Part shown: in pieces, positions 61,480 through 64,000 of the stretch
Layout of the letters: each line of letters begins with the position of its first letter
How positions within the stretch are numbered: position 1 is the first letter of the stretch
Assembly (NCBI GenBank): GCA_035235625.1
Contig: CP141142.1
Location: forward strand, 28,654,995 to 28,718,994
Length of the DNA stretch: 64,000 nucleotides
Direction of reading: 5' to 3'
Source of the DNA: Saururus chinensis
Lineage: Eukaryota; Streptophyta; Magnoliopsida; Piperales; Saururaceae
Translations under genes and position numbers: made by a program
The notes under the pieces: model-generated
What the model saw: only the letters and a program-made list of their open reading frames with translations
What the model was told of the DNA's origin: nothing
Databases searched by the model: none

Positions 61480-61777
61480 TGATTTTATCCATGGACGAAA
61501 TCAAGTATTGTTACGAACCGAATATCGAAATGGCTTAAGTATGGCAATTTCATCATTTAGTAAGTTGATTTTGTTATTCTAAGCCATAAAATTGGGTTAA
61601 GCTTAAACCGATTTCATTATTTAGAAGGACAAAATTAATTTTATTGTTCTAAACGATAAAATTAACTTAAAAATTTTAAAAAATTTACGCAAATATGTAT
61701 AGAAAAAATAAATATCACTTTAAAAATTAGTCTAAAATAATAAATATTTTTTTAATTATTATTTAAATAATTTTTCT
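61480..61777. repeat. Right subterminal hairpin zone and TIR of element 2
   Basis: TTTTATCCATGGACGAAAT, ATTTCATTATTTAGAAGGAC and similar inverted pairs, then the AT-rich TIR ending AATTATTATTTAAATAATTT. Confidence 0.7.
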
Positions 61778-61849
61778 AATAAACCTGGCAAAGAGCGATG
61801 AGCGGGTAACCCGAGGAGGGCTGTACCAGTCCCATTCCCGCCATTTTTC

Positions 61850-62005
61850 CTCTTCCGACTTCCGAATTTCGATAGACCACGCCGTAGGGCATTTGATCGG
61901 TCCTCATTTCCGTCACGAAGCCCGACGCCTAGAGCGACGGAGACGGCTACCGCATCGGCGACGGAAAAGGACGCGACGATCAACTCATCAACTCGTTCCT
62001 CCCCT
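61850..62005 (+). other. Probable 5' untranslated exon of the right-edge gene
   Basis: A GC-rich block (CCGACTTCCG, GACGGAGACGGCTACCGC) right after the MULE end, ending at a possible donor CCCCTG/GTATGAG (62,006). It has no start codon in a supportable frame. The start is an estimate. Confidence 0.45.
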
Positions 62006-62622
62006 GGTATGAGGATCACATCGTTCATTAAGAATCCGTATTCTATTCAATTTCCATTGCGGTTGCTTTTCTTCATGGAATGAACTGGAAGCATGTTTCG
62101 GGACAGCATCTGTTGCATTTGTCATTTTAGATGATTTTGAGTTTCGTTTTTGCATTCTCAATCGAGGAAAACATTGGAAGGAAGTCTAACTAGGGAGGGG
62201 ATTGGGGACGCTGACCATATTTGTTCCTCAGTTCGATTGATGAGAAATTTTTTTTTTGGATCTATGATAATTTTTTCAGACCAGTTGAACATTTTGATGG
62301 CTGAATTGCCAATTTTCTGCATTTTGTCAAGTTACATATTGGAGATGGTGATGATGAGCTAGGTGGTATTTTATACTTGTTCTTTGGGTTTTGTGGCAGA
62401 CGGTTGGAAGTTGAGGAAAGGAGAGAGCTGCTGTATGATATATCTATAATAACTGCATTTAGTAGTTTTTTTTAGTGGTTAGTTCTGGCGCAGATTGTCT
62501 GGAAACCTATCACTGCTTATAAATTTCGTCTTAATTGCTCTTTTCTTAAATTTTAAAGAAATTTGTCGAAATGCTGTTTCTTTTTGTTTTCCCTTTTACA
62601 AATTGTTTCTGTTTTGTTTCAG

Positions 62623-62685
62623 TGACATTGGATACCTGCTACAATGTTGCAATGGATGGGAGGATCACGGCGGAAAGTGACCACC
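62623..62685 (+). CDS. First coding exon of a gene running off the right edge (MLQWMGGSRRKVTT...)
   Basis: The acceptor TTTGTTTCAG (62,613-62,622) is followed by 21 bp of leader, ATG at 62,644, 14 codons (MLQWMGGSRRKVTT) and a perfect donor ACC/GTAAGT at 62,686. The short basic N-terminal exon with consensus splice sites and a GC-rich upstream exon looks like a real plant gene. The N-terminus seems familiar from conserved plant proteins of unknown role, but I cannot name it. The next exon was not found before 64,000, so the intron exceeds 1.3 kb or the gene is interrupted. Confidence 0.55.
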
Positions 62686-62873
62686 GTAAGTGTCAATTTT
62701 ATTTAACAAAAGTAATAAAAGTAATTCTTTTGTTTTAATAATTTGTTTTTTATGATGTTCCTGTGAAATGTTCTATAGAGCACAATTCAGGCATTTCAAT
62801 GGTAGCTTTGTCCTTGGTAGTGTTGTGCATGTTTCATTGCACTTTTTTCAATCTATTGTAGAATGCAACTTAG

Positions 62874-63111
62874 GTGAGGTTTTAAACTATGCACTGGCCA
62901 TTGAAGTTGTCCCAGATGGAGAAAACTTAATATCTGATTAATGAACTGTAACTAATTTATCTGGGAATTTGTTCTAATCACTAGTTTTTTTCAATTTAAT
63001 GAAAGTTTGGATTAGGAAGAAATTAATATGTGTCTATCTTTGTAAATCATGTCAACAACTGAGTTTAGAAGTTTGAAATTTCTAGAAGTAAAAAATCATG
63101 AGTTCACTTGA
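62874..63111. repeat. Tandem duplication in the intron, copy 1 (238 bp)
   Basis: GTGAGGTTTTAAACTATGCA to GAGTTCACTTGA. Copy 2 follows directly with about 85-90 percent identity by eye. Confidence 0.92.
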
Positions 63112-63346
63112 GTGAGGTTTTAAACTATGCACTGGCCATTGAAGTTGTTCCTGATGGCGGAAAATTGACATCTGATTAATGAAATATAGCTAATTTATCC
63201 AGAGCTTGTTTATTCACTGTTTTTTTTTCAAATTAATGAAAGTTTGGATTAGGAAGAAACTAATATGTGTCTATCCTTGTAAATCTTGTCAACAATTGAG
63301 TTTAGATGTTTGCAATTTCTTGAAGTAAAAAATCATGAGTTCACTT
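63112..63346. repeat. Tandem duplication in the intron, copy 2 (about 235 bp)
   Basis: GTGAGGTTTTAAACTATGCA to GAGTTCACTT. Differences include GTCCCAGATGGAG/GTTCCTGATGGCG, so this duplication is older than the one at 9.5 kb. Confidence 0.92.
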
Positions 63347-64000
63347 TTCTGTTTGAGGTGTCGATTTATTTATTTTTTCCTGATGAGGTTGGGGAAGATG
63401 ACACATCAATTCCAAAAAATAGCAAGTGGGAATGTAGTATGCATCTCTTTTCTGATAAGAGATCAAATTAGCAAGTGAGGTTGAATTTTGATATATTTTG
63501 CACTTTTTATTTGGTCCTGGTTTTTCATTTTCAATGTTGGAGATTTCCATGATCATCAATATGGTAGTCAAGGTTTTGCCTACCAATCAATTCTAATGGA
63601 ATTTGGGCTCATCTCCACAACCTCCTCTTCATCAGTTGATAGCATTGGAAGATTTTAAACATTGATTGGGACATCATGTACTGGTTCGTTGTACAAAGCT
63701 ACCTACAAGTTTATATTTTTGATACTATGTTTTTTAGCATAGTGAGTGTCATAATTGTTAGAGTATTTGCTCTCTTAGTTATGCAATGTATTTGGTGGTC
63801 TTTAATAGGGCAGTCCTATGTATAAGGGGTGGTTTAGTCAATCTTATGTAATAGTACTTTGTAATTGGTACCCTCCACTTAAGTGAGAGCAATAGGGTCT
63901 TTTACTGCTGTTGGCAGCCCCTAGCCTATTAGAGGTTGGTTGACCACCCTAGTTTGTATCTTCCTTTTTTCCTTTCGATGCAATAGACTATCTTCTTCTC
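63347..64000. other. Non-coding stretch to the window end
   Basis: Presumed intron of the right-edge gene. The last 250 bp (from about 63,740, GTGTCATAATTGTTAGAG...) look like a retrotransposon LTR leader region, but neither end can be set. Open frames on both strands (63,286-63,586) are AT-rich and lack motifs. Confidence 0.35.

Larger units (their letters stand above)
54835..61777 (+). mobile_element. PMD-carrying MULE, element 2 (about 6.9 kb), two broken genes
   Basis: TIRs: left GGGAAAATTATATAAATAAT then AATTAAAAAAATATTTACC; right (reverse complement) AGAAAAATTATTTAAATAAT then AATTAAAAAAATATTTATT. Subterminal GACGAAA/TTTCGTC hairpins at 54,980-55,190 and 61,480-61,660. Head-to-tail with element 1, genes at offsets of about 6.81-6.93 kb. 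No convincing 9-bp target-site duplication; the left end abuts element 1. Confidence 0.85.

Noticed and set aside
61759..62028. 89-codon minus-strand frame at the MULE/gene boundary
   Set aside because: Antisense of the GC-rich 5' leader. No motif, and the plus-strand splice signals give a better explanation.

Overview
This window is a repeat-dense, AT-rich piece of a flowering-plant nuclear genome. The evidence is the Ty1/copia, Ty3/gypsy chromovirus, LINE, MULE and hAT-like elements, plant-type introns, a plant mobile domain (PMD) gene family and exons of cinnamoyl-CoA reductase. I cannot name the species. Almost everything is transposon-derived and decayed. Only two pieces look like ordinary host genes: an intact single-exon RING-H2 gene (41,614-42,279, minus) and the 5' end of an intron-containing gene (about 61,850-62,685, plus) that runs off the right edge.

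Layout, left to right. 1-3,050: 3' half of a broken Ty1/copia pol with its polypurine tract and 3' LTR, then a LINE fragment on the minus strand. 3.5-9.2 kb: non-coding sequence with a hairpin MITE (5,070-5,210) and a second copia-type PPT/LTR (from 7,848). 9.2-10.7 kb: minus-strand exons resembling a MULE N-terminal region, carrying a 435-bp tandem duplication. 10.7-18.4 kb: non-coding, with a long (TA)n tract and a Ty3-type LTR end at 14,941. 18,475-20,892: solo LTR (target-site duplication AGAGC) holding a 33-copy 20-bp minisatellite. 21,766-27,178: structurally complete Reina-like Ty3/gypsy element on the minus strand (TSD ACTTA, both LTRs, PBS, PPT, all domains, many frameshifts). 28,004-33,243: hAT-like terminal-inverted-repeat element carrying two CCR exons, itself split by a solo LTR. 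35,114-40,222: nested non-autonomous MULE/foldback elements split by another solo LTR (TSD GAAAG). 40,223-40,745: internally deleted MULE. 41.6-42.3 kb: RING-H2 gene. 44,287-47,647: third solo LTR of the same family, inverted (TSD TAAAT). 47.7-61.8 kb: two head-to-tail copies of an autonomous-type MULE, each with a MULE transposase gene followed by a separate PMD gene, both broken. 61.8 kb to the end: 5' end of a host gene with a tandem duplication in its intron.

The most informative content is the nested insertion history, which can be ordered from target-site duplications, and the two-gene MULE whose second gene encodes a PMD protein. Transposase and PMD genes lie in the same direction about 80-100 bp apart in both copies, and the element ends carry arrays of short TTTCGTC/GACGAAA hairpins that recur at five places in the window. 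All coordinates of TE ends and exon borders were read by eye; domain names rest on motif recognition, not on a database search.
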